Shown one piece after another: positions 22,954 to 34,195 of a DNA stretch of 64,000 nt. A program made the position numbers and the translations under genes. This DNA comes from Anthostomella pinea (Eukaryota; Ascomycota; Sordariomycetes; Xylariales; Xylariaceae): NCBI GenBank assembly GCA_963556695.1, contig CAUWAG010000010.1, forward strand, positions 1,922,001 through 1,986,000. The letters are read 5' to 3'. Every line of letters begins with the position of its first letter. Position 1 is the stretch's first letter. The notes under the pieces were generated by a model. That model worked only from the letters and a program-made list of their open reading frames with translations, did no database searches and was not told where the DNA came from.

Positions 22954-23155
22954 TATTGGATCTATGTGATTCCACAGTCAAACCATCCATACAGAACCCA
23001 CATGTATGATTAGATAAGAGATAAGATACCGGATTGTGAGGTCACTTAGCCAGACCTGCAGGTCCAGCTAGACTTCCCAATCTAACCATCAACAACATCA
23101 TGACCTTGACCCCATACCCGAGTATTATGATTGATCGTTCAAGCCTGTTCCCACA
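22954..23155 (+). repeat. Solo LTR B (202 bp), same family as A, opposite orientation
   Basis: Seen: starts TATTGGATCTATG (first dinucleotide mutated from TG to TA) and ends TGTTCCCACA. The flanks CAAAG (22949-22953) and TAAAG (23156-23160) are a target-site duplication with one C/T difference. By eye about eight of 202 positions differ from copy A, mostly transitions, several in CpA context as expected from RIP. It lacks the miniature element found in A. Confidence 0.85.
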
Positions 23156-23568
23156 TAAAGATAATAAAAAGTAAAGACTTTATACTATATGTTAAATTTA
23201 TTAAAATAGAACGTTATAGATTATCTTAATTTATTAAAACCTTAATTATAAATAGCGTTTATGAGTTTAAATTAATACGTTGTACGCTAAACGATATACG
23301 TATAGAGCTTTATTTATAAAGTTAAACCTTATTTAAAATTTTATCCGATTTAAAATATTGTTAAAACGCGTTAAATATGCATTATGTGTTATATTATAGC
23401 TTAAAAATCGGTCGCTAGCCTTTAAAAAGTCTTTAAATAATTTAACTTTTTAAAAAAGATAAAAAAAAGATAAAAGCTCTTATTAAAGCTAAATTTATAA
23501 AAAGTTCATAATTATTTAAATTATTTAATAGCAATTATAAAGTTAATTAAAAAGATTTTTTTAATTAA
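23156..23568. repeat. AT-rich, RIP-like block between solo LTRs B and C
   Basis: TA-rich, no coding potential, no recognisable ends. Most likely heavily mutated repeat sequence. Confidence 0.6.
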
Positions 23569-23771
23569 TGTGAGTTTCTAGAAGGGTCATAAGCCTTGGG
23601 GGTGTGAGCGGTCGCTGCAAATGTTGTTGTCATTTTCAAGTATGCTCGGCAGGGCTAATCTACAGCTAAATACCATACTGCACCATGGTAGGGTGGATCC
23701 ACTGTTCCCTTGACAGCCCTCTAGTGGGTACTGCACCTAAGGGCACCATATTTGGGATCCAACATCTGACA
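23569..23771. repeat. Solo LTR C (203 bp), different family
   Basis: Seen: TGTGAGTTTC at the left and CATCTGACA at the right, with TG..CA ends. A perfect 5-bp duplication ATTAA lies at 23564-23568 and 23772-23776. On the minus strand it begins TGTCAGATGTTGGATCCC, a style common in LTR retrotransposons. It is an island of normal base composition in AT-rich DNA. No internal element is attached, so it is a solo LTR. Confidence 0.8.
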
Positions 23772-24117
23772 ATTAATTATTATAATAAGTTGAAAAACGG
23801 TAGCTTTATTTCTTACTAAAATAAAGATTTCCGGCTTTTTTAAACTTATTCAATAACCCAAAGTTATAAAAGTTAAAATCGGAATAAACCGTAACTATAA
23901 AGATATTAAAACATGATTAAAAGACTTTAAAGCCGATAAAAAATTACGCTTTATAGCGGATTATATCGAAAACATTTAACTATAGCTCAAAAAAGGAGCT
24001 AATTTAAAAGGCATAACTAAAGTCGGATAAAAGGTAACGCGAAGCGACCAGGTCAGAAGAAATATAAGGCGGATAAGGTTATTAATAGTCGGTTATTATT
24101 TTATTAAATAAACGATC
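23772..24117. repeat. AT-rich, RIP-like block left of Fot1-type copy 1
   Basis: TA-rich filler without frames or boundaries, ending at the TA target dinucleotide of the next element. Confidence 0.55.
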
Positions 24118-24119
24118 TA

Positions 24120-25979
24120 ACGTAGGTCACAAGCGAGCGGCAATTACAAGCGAGCGGCAACTTTTCACCAGCCACCCAACCTTTCAATCAAGGCTCCTAA
24201 TTGATCAACCAACAATAATGGCATTGCGTTATAGCGAATCAGACTTACAGCTTGCTGTCCAAGCTAAGCGACGCGACCCTCATATTACCATTGGCAAGCT
24301 TTCTAAGACTTTCTATGTCCCATACAATACCTTGAAGGCTAGAATCGCCGGCCGACCATCACAACGCGATAGCATGCCTAATTCTTTGAAACTTACGGTT
24401 TCTGAAGAGAATGCCATTTGTTCCTTCATAATCGACCTGGATGCGCGAGCATTTCCGCCCCGGTACACTTATGTTGAAGATATGGCAAATCAATTGTTGG
24501 CGGCGCGCGGGGCTGGACGCGTTGGAAAGAACTGGACGGCAAACTTCATCAAACGTACACCAGGCCTCCGGACGCGTTTTCATCGGAGGATGGACTATGA
24601 GAGGGTCTTGAACAAAGATCCAGACGCGTATCGCGCGTGGTTTCGCCAAGTTGCGGCGGCAATCGCGAAACATGGTATCCAAGACGCGGATATTTACAAC
24701 TTCGACGAGACTGGGTTTATGATGGGCATTATTGGGTCCGGCATGGTCATTACAAGCGCCGAAAGACGTGGTAGGCCTAGACAAGCCCAGCAAGGCAACA
24801 GGGAATGGTCTACAGCAATTTCTGCTGTCAATGCTGATGGTTGGGTGGTCCCGCCGTTCATCATTCTACAGGGTAAAACCCACCTCGCGTCATGGTATCG
24901 CGACACGACATTACCACGCGATTGGAAGGTAGCCGTGTCCGATAATGGGTGGACTACGAACGAGATTGGGTTGGAATGGATTCGGCATTTCGACAAGTAT
25001 ACCAGACCGCGTATGATTGCCGGTAAACGCCTCCTCATCCTAGATGGTCACGAAAGCCACCATTCCCAGATCTTTGAGAGATATTGCCAGAACAACAGCA
25101 TTATTACCCTTTGTATGCCTGCCCACTCGTCACACAGGCTCCAGCCTTTAGATGTTAGTTGTTTTAGCCCGCTCAAACGAGCGTACGGTCGCATGATTGA
25201 GGATCTCATGCGGCGTCATATAACCTATGTTTCGAAAGAGGACTTCCTTGCAGCATTTTGTGAAGCACACAACGCTGCTATGACGCCAGGGAACATTCGA
25301 GCAGGTTTCAGTGCCACTGGGCTTGTTCCTTTTGACCCAGAAAGTGTCATTTCGAAACTGGATGCTGTCGCTGTCGTACGAACACCGTCGCCAGACCCCA
25401 ATCTGCCACCCACTACTTGGACTTCGAAGACGCCTACCACCATCAACGAAGCGGTCAACCAATCGGTTCATATCCGAAATCGAGTCAGAAACCACCAGGG
25501 AAGCTCACCTACATCAATAATTGATGCATTGAGCTCGTTTTCAAAGGCTACATACGGTCTTATGCACAAGGTCGCTTTGGTTGATTCCTAGGTCCGCGAG
25601 CTAAAGGAGGCCAATCACTTATTAAGTAAATGCCAGAGAACAAAGAACAAACAGTTGGTAAAAAGAGGAGTACTTTCCGTTGAAGATACAGTAGGTCTCC
25701 AGGCTGTAAAGGATGGTGGTGAGCTGGCAAGACAGGAAATGGGTGAAGGTAGTCGTCGTCCGAGGAGGGCGGCAGCGCGTGAGCGACGTTGTGGCGTTTG
25801 CGGCAACACTGGCCATAATGCGCGAACTTGTACAATAGAGATAGAAACGTCTGAAGAAGAAGAATCCGATTGATTAGATTGAATTAAATGCGTTGTGGTC
25901 GAGTTATTTGACATGTTGGTTAGAAGATTGGTGAAAAGTTGCCGTTCGCTTGTAATTGCCGCTCGCTTGTGACCTACGT
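24120..25979 (+). mobile_element. Fot1/pogo-type DNA transposon, nearly intact copy 1
   Basis: Seen: 1,860 bp with TA target duplications at 24118-24119 and 25980-25981. Terminal inverted repeats of about 51 bp (24120-24170 and 25929-25979) begin ACGTAGGTCACAAGCGAGCG and differ by one base by eye. Inside each TIR the unit ACAAGCGAGCGGCAA occurs twice in tandem. Base composition is like normal genes, in contrast to the AT-rich flanks, so insertion probably postdates RIP of the surrounding DNA or the copy escaped it. Confidence 0.93.
24218..25873 (+). pseudogene. Fot1/pogo-type transposase with one premature TAG
   Basis: Seen: ATG at 24218, open for 457 codons, TAG at 25589, then the same frame continues to the natural stop at 25873. 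Domains in order: psq/HTH (ESDLQLAVQAKRRDP, KLSKTFYVPYNTLK), CENP-B-like HTH (MANQLLAARG, NWTANFIKRTPGLRTRF), and the DDE catalytic core with YNFDETGF, LLILDGHESHH and LQPLD. The last two Asp are separated by 35 residues (DD35D). Past the stop lie LKEANHLLSK and a CCHC zinc knuckle (CGVCGNTGHNARTC). The sister copy has CGG (Arg) where this one has TAG. The truncated product would keep the whole catalytic core but lose the knuckle. Confidence 0.9.
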
Positions 25980-25981
25980 TA

Positions 25982-27923
25982 TCCTGCGAATGTTGAGTTT
26001 TAAATATAGTTTAAGGTCGTGCCGGACCGGCAAACATGGTATCCTCTACCGCACCACAATCAGTAGTGCCGAAGACAAGCATGAGAGTCACAGGGGATGT
26101 ACGCGGAGGACTCGACCAAAGTATTATACGCACGATGATACAGACTGGCCAGAACGCGCTCGAAACCGCACCCAGCGCTTAAGGAATCGAGGCCCACTGG
26201 GTGCGAGACGATATGAGAGCCGCTCTTTTATTGATCAACCTATGACCAACCTACTTTGTGCCTCGTCAAGGGACAGCAGCTTCATAGATGAGTTCGCCGT
26301 TGTAAGAGAATAGAGAGATGGCCCAGCTGAAGAGTTCCAAGCAACCAAGTCCGCCTAACGACATCCATATGTGAAAGCGAGGGTTTCGCTTTGGGCGCTG
26401 GATATGCTTTATCGTTCGCTCTAGGGAAGCTATGAAAACATTAAGTCACCTGGTGGTATGCAACCCAGCGTAGGTGGCGTCATTCTGTACGGGTTCAGAT
26501 AATATTGTAGTTGCGCTGTGCGTTATTATGCCCGGTCTCAAAGCACGCGCAGGACAGAGATCCTATGAACAGTTCTAGGATCCTGTCTACTTGAAGGCAG
26601 CCATGACAGTAGATATGCACTCCAACACTTGAGGTATCGATATATGTTGCTTCCAAAGTCGACATAAAGACGCTGTAGCAAGTCCCCCTGAGTTCGAGCG
26701 CACAAAGACGCTGGCGGTTCTTGTTAAGCGGCAGCGACTGCTCGTCACGGGACATGAGTGTTGAACGAGGTATCTACTCGCAGAGGTCTGGAGAAGAGCT
26801 CCATGGCCGTAACCAAAGTAAAGGACAAGCTTGAGAATTCCGCATTGCCATGAGCTGCGCATGGAAGCAATGACAGAACCACATTGTTTGTCCGGGACGG
26901 CGCTTCTTTGATCGAACATCACACGAACTTCTCAGGGGCAACAGCTCATCGCATCGGACAATGCCTCGCTTAATAGTCAGTGGAGAACCGGAGAAGGGAT
27001 TACATATGTAAAATTAGCTTCGTTCCAACACAACTCCCTTATGACTGTCACTTGCAACTTGCAAGTGCTCACTCACGGCTTGTCACTCGATGGTCTCCCC
27101 TGAAGGTATTGGAACCCATTGCAGTCGAAATTTTGGGTAGGAGCCTTCTAGGCCTTGGCCCTCGCCCACAGTAGTGGTGAGCTCCTGAGTCCTGAGGCGT
27201 AGCCAGGAACCGAGAACCCACCGTAATACCGGCACACGGTCGCCGCCTTCGGCAACGACTGCGAGGCCCTGACCAATCACCGCCTAGTCGAAGGAGTTGG
27301 TTGGAGGTCATCTTGAGCCTCCTGTTCCTTGCCCCCATTGTAAGCGTCTTGGCGGTTTCGGCTGGGCCCGAATCCTTGGGCGCTGATAGAAAGGCCACCA
27401 ATGGGCTCCGCTCACCTGGGCAGCTTGCCAGGGCGCGTAATTGAAGTTGACGAAAACTTCACCACCTCGCATGTCAACCGCGCTGTCTCCCCTACAAAGC
27501 CAGCCTTGGCGGCTATCTATCTTTGACAGCTTGCCATCCTGGGCCGTGATCCTGCATGGCCTACCAAACACCAGAGAGATTGGGTGGGAGCCGCAATCCA
27601 CGTGGGCTCTGATGAATCTATACACGCGCGGTAAGACGACTTGGGTATGGTATACAGGTAGCCTAGACGATATAAAGAGCATCGGGCCTGCTGCTGGCTA
27701 TGTTTGGGTTTCCCTCTCTATCATCACAGTCCTGGAGAACTTCGCTATTGTCCGCCGTCTTTCGTTTTATTCGAGCCACTTTACTTCGTACTGGCAGTGC
27801 CATTCATTCATTACTTGACCTAACATCCACTCTTTGAGCATTCAGCAACCAACTTGCTCCGTTTCCAACTACGACATTCTGCAAAGCACCTCACACATCA
27901 GGTTCCATTGTTCCATCCTCAAG
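25982..27923. other. Intergenic region between transposon island and AA9 gene
   Basis: No supported gene. Frames on both strands are short and mutually overlapping. The last 400 bp hold the AA9 promoter and leader, with pyrimidine-rich sequence up to the ATG at 27924. Confidence 0.45.
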
Positions 27924-29261
27924 ATGCACTTCACCACTCTCTCCGCCATCGCGGCTCTCACCGCCACTGCGTCGGCCCACACGCGCGTCTACAGCGTCTG
28001 GGTCAACGGCGAGGACCAGGGCGACGGACGGGAGTTGTACATCCGGTCCCCGCCGACCAACAGCCCCGTCAAGGACCTCACGAGCCCAGACATCGCCTGC
28101 AACGTGGCGGGCGCGACGCCGGCCAGCGGGTTCGTGAGCGCCGCCGCCGGCGACACCATCTCGGTCGAGTGGTACCACGACACGCGCGGCGACGACATCA
28201 TCGCCTCGTCCCACAAGGGGCCCATCATCACCTACATCGCCCCCTACACCGAGGACGACGGCTTCGATGCCATCTGGTCCAAGATCGACGAGGAGGGCTA
28301 CAGCAGCGGCACCTGGGCCGTCGACAACCTCATCGCCAATGCCGGCAAGAAGGACTTCACCATGCCCGCCGACCTCGCCGCCGGCAAGTACCTGGTCCGA
28401 CAGGAGGTTATCGGGCTTCACGAGGCCGATGTCGCATACGACACGAACTCGGCCCGTGGTGCTCAGTTTTACCCGTCCTGCATGCAGTTTGACGTGACTG
28501 GTACTGGCTCCGCCGCCCCCGACGAAGACTTCAACTTTGACGGCGGATACAACTACAGTATGTGGTTTCCGGAGTCATTCCCTTCCCATCCTTTCCCTAT
28601 CTCGAGTGAATTCTTCAACTTGCCCTGCTTCATAGGCTAGGTGCTCCTAAGCGGCATCGATATCCTTGAGAAGCATCCGTACTCCTGGGTAGTTTCCGTA
28701 TTCCTGAGTAGCGACTAACCCTTTGTACAGCGGACCCCGGTATCGTGTTCAACCTCTACGGCAGCTTCACCACCTACGATATCCCCGGCCCCGAGCTCTG
28801 GACTGGCAGCGGAAGCGGTTCGGGCTCCGCCTCCAGCACCACGGCAGCGGCAGCCACCTCCGCAGCCACCTCCGCAGCCACCTCCGCAGCCACCTCAACG
28901 GCGGCGGCCACCACGGCGGTCGTCTCATCGACCACCTCGGCAGCTTCCTCGTCCGCGACTTCCAAGGCCACCACCGCGGTCCCGACCACTCTCATCACCT
29001 CCAGCAAGGCACCCGTCACCTCTGCGACCGCCACCTCCGCCGCTGCCCAGCCCACCGCCACCGGTTCCGCTTCCGGTGCCAAGCTCTACGGCCAGTGTGG
29101 TTAGTAGCCCGCTTCTCGACATCCCCGAGACCCTTCTCCCGCAGTGGCCAATGCTGACTTGTAATGTAACAGGCGGTAAGATATGGACCGGCGCCACTTC
29201 TTGCGCTGAGGGCACTTGCACCGTCATGAACCCCTACTACTCGCAGTGCGTTTCTGCCTAG
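27924..29261 (+). CDS. AA9 lytic polysaccharide monooxygenase with C-terminal CBM1
   Basis: Seen: exons 27924-28557, 28731-29099 and 29173-29261; introns of 173 nt (GTATGT..GACTAAC..ACAG) and 73 nt (GTTAGT..ACAG); 363 aa. The signal peptide MHFTTLSAIAALTATASA is followed by His19, the mature N-terminal copper ligand. The second copper His is in IASSHKG (residue 97) and the axial Tyr in QFYPSCMQ (residue 183). A Ser/Thr/Ala linker contains four TSAA-type repeats. The C-terminal CBM1 has the expected Cys/aromatic pattern (YGQCGGKIWTGA, GTCTVMNPYYSQC). Known: AA9 enzymes are secreted copper enzymes that oxidatively cleave cellulose; CBM1 binds crystalline cellulose. Suggests a plant-biomass-degrading lifestyle. 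Confidence 0.95.
28855..28902 (+). repeat. 12-bp coding repeat in the LPMO linker
   Basis: Tandem units of GCAGCCACCTCC encode the TSAA repeats of the linker. Such linker repeats vary in number between strains. Confidence 0.75.
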
Positions 29262-30442
29262 GCGTGCAGTAGAAGGACCTGTAGCCGAGGCGCGGCGTTC
29301 CTAAGGATGAGGACTGCCGGATGGCATCCATTCCCATTCACCAGGAGAGGACCACTTGTTCATATTGTATCGTACATTCTTGTAAATAACCAACCTTATT
29401 CTTGTATACACACATTTTGGACGCTCACCTTTTTGATAGCACGCTCATCTTGAGCCATGTGATCTTGTCAGCTTGAATCTTCGCGATTAGATGAGCTTCG
29501 GCGGTTGCGCAGTGGATGGGTCGCGGCAACCCCGTAGGTCACATACAATGACCATGCCATGACCCTGGGTCGGTATCTGCGCCATTCGTCGCTCAGTCCG
29601 ACGGTTTTTTGCCGTCTCTCAATCGGTGTAGCAAGCCGCGTCCCCTCGACCGTGTATACCGAATCACAGTACATCAAGTTTCTTCTTGAAGACCCTCTTG
29701 CCCAGCGAGTCCTCTGTAACGCGACCTCAGTCCCCCAAGGCAGCTGGGTTGAAGACTCCTCCATTAAGTTGCATCTCCCATCTGAGCGCCCTGATGTGGC
29801 TCCAGAGCAGCCCAAGCTCCCCGCTCCAGTATGCAGGCCTTACAGACGTCCTCAATCGATATATCGATGAGCTGCTCCGTACCGAGAGGGCCGGCTCAAA
29901 ATTGTGTATTGTCGGCGAGGACGGCCTACAGATGCTGCCCGATCTTGGTGTGCTTCGCGTGGTTCTCCATCCAGATCGTCAGGGACATGGCCTCCGAATC
30001 CGGGGATATCGAGTGCTTCGGCGAGCTTACGACTGCTGATGTCGTACTTGCCTGTGATTGTCGCACGGCCAGTCCGTGCGCTTCTCCAGGTTCTTCGAAT
30101 TGTCGTAGGGTTTGCGATGTGCCCGGAGTTCGGGCCCGGCTTGTTCCTGGCTTTGCTTAGGCCGCCGGAGCATGGCTCCTCTCAGTGGTTCGGTGGCTTC
30201 ACGGAATCTGAGATCGAAGATACATACTCCTTCTAGGGCTTCCTGGCGCGCATCTTTGACAAGGCTTCGGCTCGGCCTCGTCCTTCGTCGATGGTGGGGA
30301 ACGTCGGCCGGCTTCTTTTGAAGAGCAAGTGCTTGATCTTGTGGACCATCGCAAAGTGAATAAGCAAGGACGGATCACCAGGATGATCAACACAAGAAGC
30401 ATGATCAAAAGCTAAACGAGAATTGTGCTGCGCACGCATCTC
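29262..30442. other. Intergenic region downstream of AA9 gene
   Basis: Frames on both strands (for example plus 29686-30236) have mixed coding-like composition but shift frame repeatedly and match no family I know. Possible decayed gene. Confidence 0.35.
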
Positions 30443-30838
30443 TCAACGCAGCTCCACCCCTCCTTCCCGCCACCGCAAGACCCACTCCTTGGACTGGACT
30501 TGGGCGCCGGCCGCGTTCCGCGTTCCACCAAGCAGCTTGCGAGCGGCTTCAAAGTCCTCAAGGAAGACACTCTCGGGCTCCCGCGAGTCGAAGACGGACT
30601 TGAGATCCATGCGCATGACACCAACGGGATTGAGGAGGGGAGAGTCGAAGAATGCGCACAGTTGATCGGCTAGGCATGAGTCGATGTGAATGAGGCTCTG
30701 GGTATCATCTTTCTCCTCTCACCCCTTCGTGGACTCGTGATAGGATCGAATCGCTCCCATCCAAACCAGATTGACACCTAGATAACTGACAGAACCGTAC
30801 AGTTGACACGTGTGTGAATTGTCGTGCGTGTGGTGCAT
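30443..30838 (-). pseudogene. Unrecognised coding-like fragment, probably a broken gene
   Basis: Seen on the minus strand: from 30838 a frame reads MHHTHDNSHTCQLY, then LGVNLVWMGAIRSYHESTKG and a stop at 30719. In another frame about 30696-30443 reads LADQLCAFFDSPLLNP, VGVMRMDLKSVFDSREPES, EDFEAARKLLGG and WVLRWREGGVELR, then TGA. The second piece has strong third-position C/G bias, as in real genes nearby. The 20-odd bases between the pieces are too short for an intron. No domain recognised and no start found for the second piece. Confidence 0.35.
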
Positions 30839-32828
30839 TTTCAGAGTGTAGTCGATGGCGCCCGCGGACTGGTACTTTCAGTCAGGTGCCATGGTGCGGC
30901 AGAGCTCAGTGTAGCAATCCTCGACGATCATTCCTTCTAGCAATGACGGATGTCACCATCGCGTTCACTGCTCATCTCCAGAGGAACTCCCCACGGAGAA
31001 ACCGGCAGTTTATCTTGGGACACATATCCCTTCCAGGAGCCACCAAGCATCTCTCGAATGCGTTTGGACTAGCATCGAGTCAATATGTACTTTCAGGCAT
31101 GTGGACAACTCAATGTGCGGAGAAAGCTATCGCAAACCAAGAGCTCCCCTGAAAGAGTTGTTGTTTGCTGCTGGATGCCGAGTTTGGAACCCATCAAGCT
31201 TCCGCTCCCGTGAGCGTCACGCCGAAGAAGGTGGGTCGATGAAGAAGGTGCCCGTGGGTAACAGGATATCAAGCGCAACACTTCACAACGCGCAAACATC
31301 AACATGAGTAATGGATCGCGCATTGGGACGACGAAGAGAACGCGGAGCAACCCGTCTAGTAGGTCTTGGAGGTACGGATGTATCTCATGTGGCAGTGGTT
31401 GGATATGACAAGTAGGAGAGACGATTGCAGGTACCGAAAAAAGAGGCCACGACGGGTAGTAGTGAGGACATGTTTGTCCCATCTGGGCGGGCAGGAATGA
31501 GGGTGCCTGCATTGATATAAGATTCGCTATGTTGCACACTAGCAAACAAACGCGTTGGCGGCGCTGCTATCTTGGACACACCACATACGTCGTGCACTCG
31601 GCCTTCGGGGACCATATCTGAAATAGATAGAGAATGACATTGGAGGATAAGGTTGCGAGTATAGACCGGGCCGATGGCCATCTTAAACTTGAAGGTACCT
31701 AATCCAATGCAGCCGGTCGTGAAGACCGAATGCCGGATGAATAAATATCCTTGACGAGACTGGCATGTGACAGCCCGGCGCGTTCCCCAAATAAAGTGGG
31801 CCTATGAGGGCGATCTGCAGGCCCTTGCAGGCTAGGCTGGCTTGGCCCCGAAAAGTTAGAGAGGAAGGAAGAATGCATCCGTTCAGCCGTTGCCCCTCAC
31901 ATGGGAAGGTTGAAGTTCCTGCGTACCGGGTACCATAGCTACCTATATAAATAGCTCGTACCTATATCAAATGCATGCAAGATGATTCTTACATAAGGGT
32001 CACTGCATATCATATCTGCGTCTGGCCAATGATCAGTGCATGAAGCTGACAACAGCAACATCGGCTTGGTGAAGACTCAGAGGAGGGAAAGGTCCCAATT
32101 TCAAATGCCGCCCCTATCTGATTCTAGTTCCGCATCTGTGTCCTTTCGTGTCAGATCTCTCATCTACCCTAATCTCTCCGCAGGCAGAATCGGGCTAGCT
32201 GCGTTGACCCATACCAGCAACGGCCGCGTGCCCTGCTAGACCCTTCCGGCCCCCTGGGCATCCTGGGCATCGAGGCAGGCACGCAGGGGATGCCCAGGCA
32301 CCACTGCCAAATACGGTAGACACCGCTCGTGCACCCCTTGTCGGACCCCTATCGTGGAGTCTGGAGCGGTGGAGAGGGACCCTGAAGAGCCTGAGAGCCT
32401 GGTGGAATGTTGAGAGTTTCCGCCTCAACGAATATGAATCGGTCCAGGCCACTGCAGGCTTCCCTTTGCCGCCTTTTCGCCCCGTGTCAGGGGTTTAGTG
32501 GAGCCGCATCGAACATCAAACGCCTTTTCTGTGCGAGCCGATTCAGTCGAGGACCTAGCGCGCCGTGGCAGCTGCGTGGATAGGCAATAAAACCCATGAA
32601 GGCCAAAATGATAAATCCATCCGCGCATTGAAATATCTTTTCTCTCCCGGCGGCACGCCTCTTTCTGTTTCTGTGAAAATTCTGTCTCTCCCTCTCTCCT
32701 TCCCGCGCCGACCTGGAAAGCGACGTGTTTGTTTGTGTTCTTGCGGCAAACCCTCGCTACCTGCGACTCCAACTACAACCGCTTCCGCAAACCCTTCCCT
32801 GGATTCAGTCGCATCTTCCCTCTTTACA
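30839..32828. other. Intergenic region and desaturase promoter
   Basis: No gene supported; several short overlapping frames only. A TATATAAATA-like element lies at about 31944-31953. A pyrimidine-rich leader (TCTCCCTCTCTCC) lies at about 32685-32702, ahead of the desaturase ATG. Confidence 0.4.
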
Positions 32829-34195
32829 ATGGCGACCGTCACTCAGGTCGAGGTCCCCGCCGTGCGGCAGCGCTCGGTGCAGATGGTATGTAGCGAGAGG
32901 CGCTTGCCATTGAGACTTGCGACGCTGACATGTCACCTAGAAACTCGAACCAGCGCTTCCCGACATCAACACACTCAGACAGGCCATCCCGCCTCACTGC
33001 TTCAAGCCCTCCGCCGCGAGATCACTGGGCTACGTGGCACGCGATGTTACAATGGCGGCCGCCCTGGTCTACGGCGCATTGACCTACATACCCGAAGTTT
33101 CGAGCCCAGTCTACCGCACTCTGCTCTGGACAGCATACGGCTTCCTCCAGGGCCTCGTCGGTGTCGGCATCTGGATTCTGGCCCACGAGTGCGGCCACGG
33201 AGCATTCTCAATGCATCGCCAATTGAACGACTTTGTTGGCTGGATATTGCACTCCTCCCTGGGTGTGCCGTACTTCTCCTGGAAGTTCTCCCACGCCCGG
33301 CATCACCGTTTCACCGGTCACATGGAGAAGGACATGGCCTTCGTGCCCAACACGCAGCCGTCATGGTTCATCGAGAAGCTAGGAAGCACTCTGGGCTCCA
33401 TTATCGACCCCGAGATTCTCGAGGATGCGCCTTTCGTCAACCTCGTTCGCCTCATGGGCCAGCAGCTGGCTGGATGGCAGGTGTACATGCTGATTAATGC
33501 GACGGCTGGAGGAGAGAGCCTGCAGAACAAGGATGCCAAATGGTGGAGACTCAGCCACTTTGACCCTTTCAGCGGCGTCTTCCGTCCCCAGGAGGCTATC
33601 TACATCCTCATTTCGGACTTGGGTCTTGGTCTCGTCTGTGCCGGCCTCTACTTTGCCGCACAGGCTCTGGACTGGCAGACCGTGTTTCTGCTGTACGGAG
33701 TTCCGTACCTCTGGATCAACCATTGGCTGGGTAAGTACACTGCTGAAGCCGCGCTGCTCAATCAACTAACACTGTGCAGTGGCCATTACGTACCTCCACC
33801 ACACTCACCACGACGTTCCTCACTACGACGGTGAGAAGTGGTCATTCGTGGCTGGTGCTCTTGCAACCGTCGACCGGGACTTTGGCTTCGTCGGTCGCCA
33901 CGTCTTCCACGGCATCATTGATACCCACGTCGTTCACCACCTGTTTTCGTAAGTGATGCCACGTTGCGATGTTCGCGCAACTATCTCGAATCATAGCGCA
34001 AGCAAGCTGACTTGATGCAGGCGCATCCCTTTCTACTATGCCGAGGACGCCACACGGGCGATCAAGCCTCTGCTCGGCGACCTCTACCACCAGGACGAGA
34101 GCTCGTTCATGGGCTCTCTCTGGGAGACCTCGCGCACGTGCCAGTACGTCGAGAAGGACCCTAGCAACCCTGGTGTGCTGAAGTGGGCAAAATAG
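32829..34195 (+). CDS. Delta-12 (omega-6) fatty acid desaturase
   Basis: Seen: exons 32829-32885, 32941-33730, 33780-33948 and 34021-34195; introns of 55, 49 and 72 nt with GTATGT/GTAAGT donors; 396 aa. The three histidine boxes are complete: HECGH (101-105), HARHH (137-141) and HVVHH (332-336). The N-terminal [14 protein letters not shown] and YVARD motifs and four hydrophobic helices match the membrane desaturase family. Known: the enzyme sits in the ER membrane and converts oleoyl to linoleoyl chains using cytochrome b5 and oxygen. The N-terminus is short (about 20 residues before DINTLRQ). A bifunctional delta-12/delta-15 activity cannot be excluded from sequence. Confidence 0.94.

Larger units (their letters stand above)
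19600..26000. mobile_element. Transposon island: two Fot1/pogo-type elements, three solo LTRs, one miniature LTR element
   Basis: Umbrella entry. GC content drops abruptly outside recognisable elements (19600-19904, 22419-22953, 23156-23568, 23772-24117), where TTATTAAATA-like words dominate. That pattern is what RIP leaves in ascomycete repeats, which fits the C-to-T and G-to-A differences between the copies here. No host gene lies inside. Confidence 0.8.

Noticed and set aside
22954..23155. Solo LTRs A and B together as one inverted-repeat (fold-back) transposon
   Set aside because: Each has its own distinct 5-bp target duplication (GTAAT; CAAAG/TAAAG), so they are two independent insertions.
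24120..24170. Repeated GAGCGG/CTCGCTTG words at 19.9-26 kb look like short CRISPR-type repeats
   Set aside because: They sit only at transposon ends, lack regular spacers, and the genome is eukaryotic.
27891..28421. 176-codon minus-strand frame opposite the AA9 gene (and similar opposite frames over the desaturase, FMN protein and esterase)
   Set aside because: GC-rich coding sequence creates long antisense frames; the sense strand has clear catalytic motifs and splice sites.
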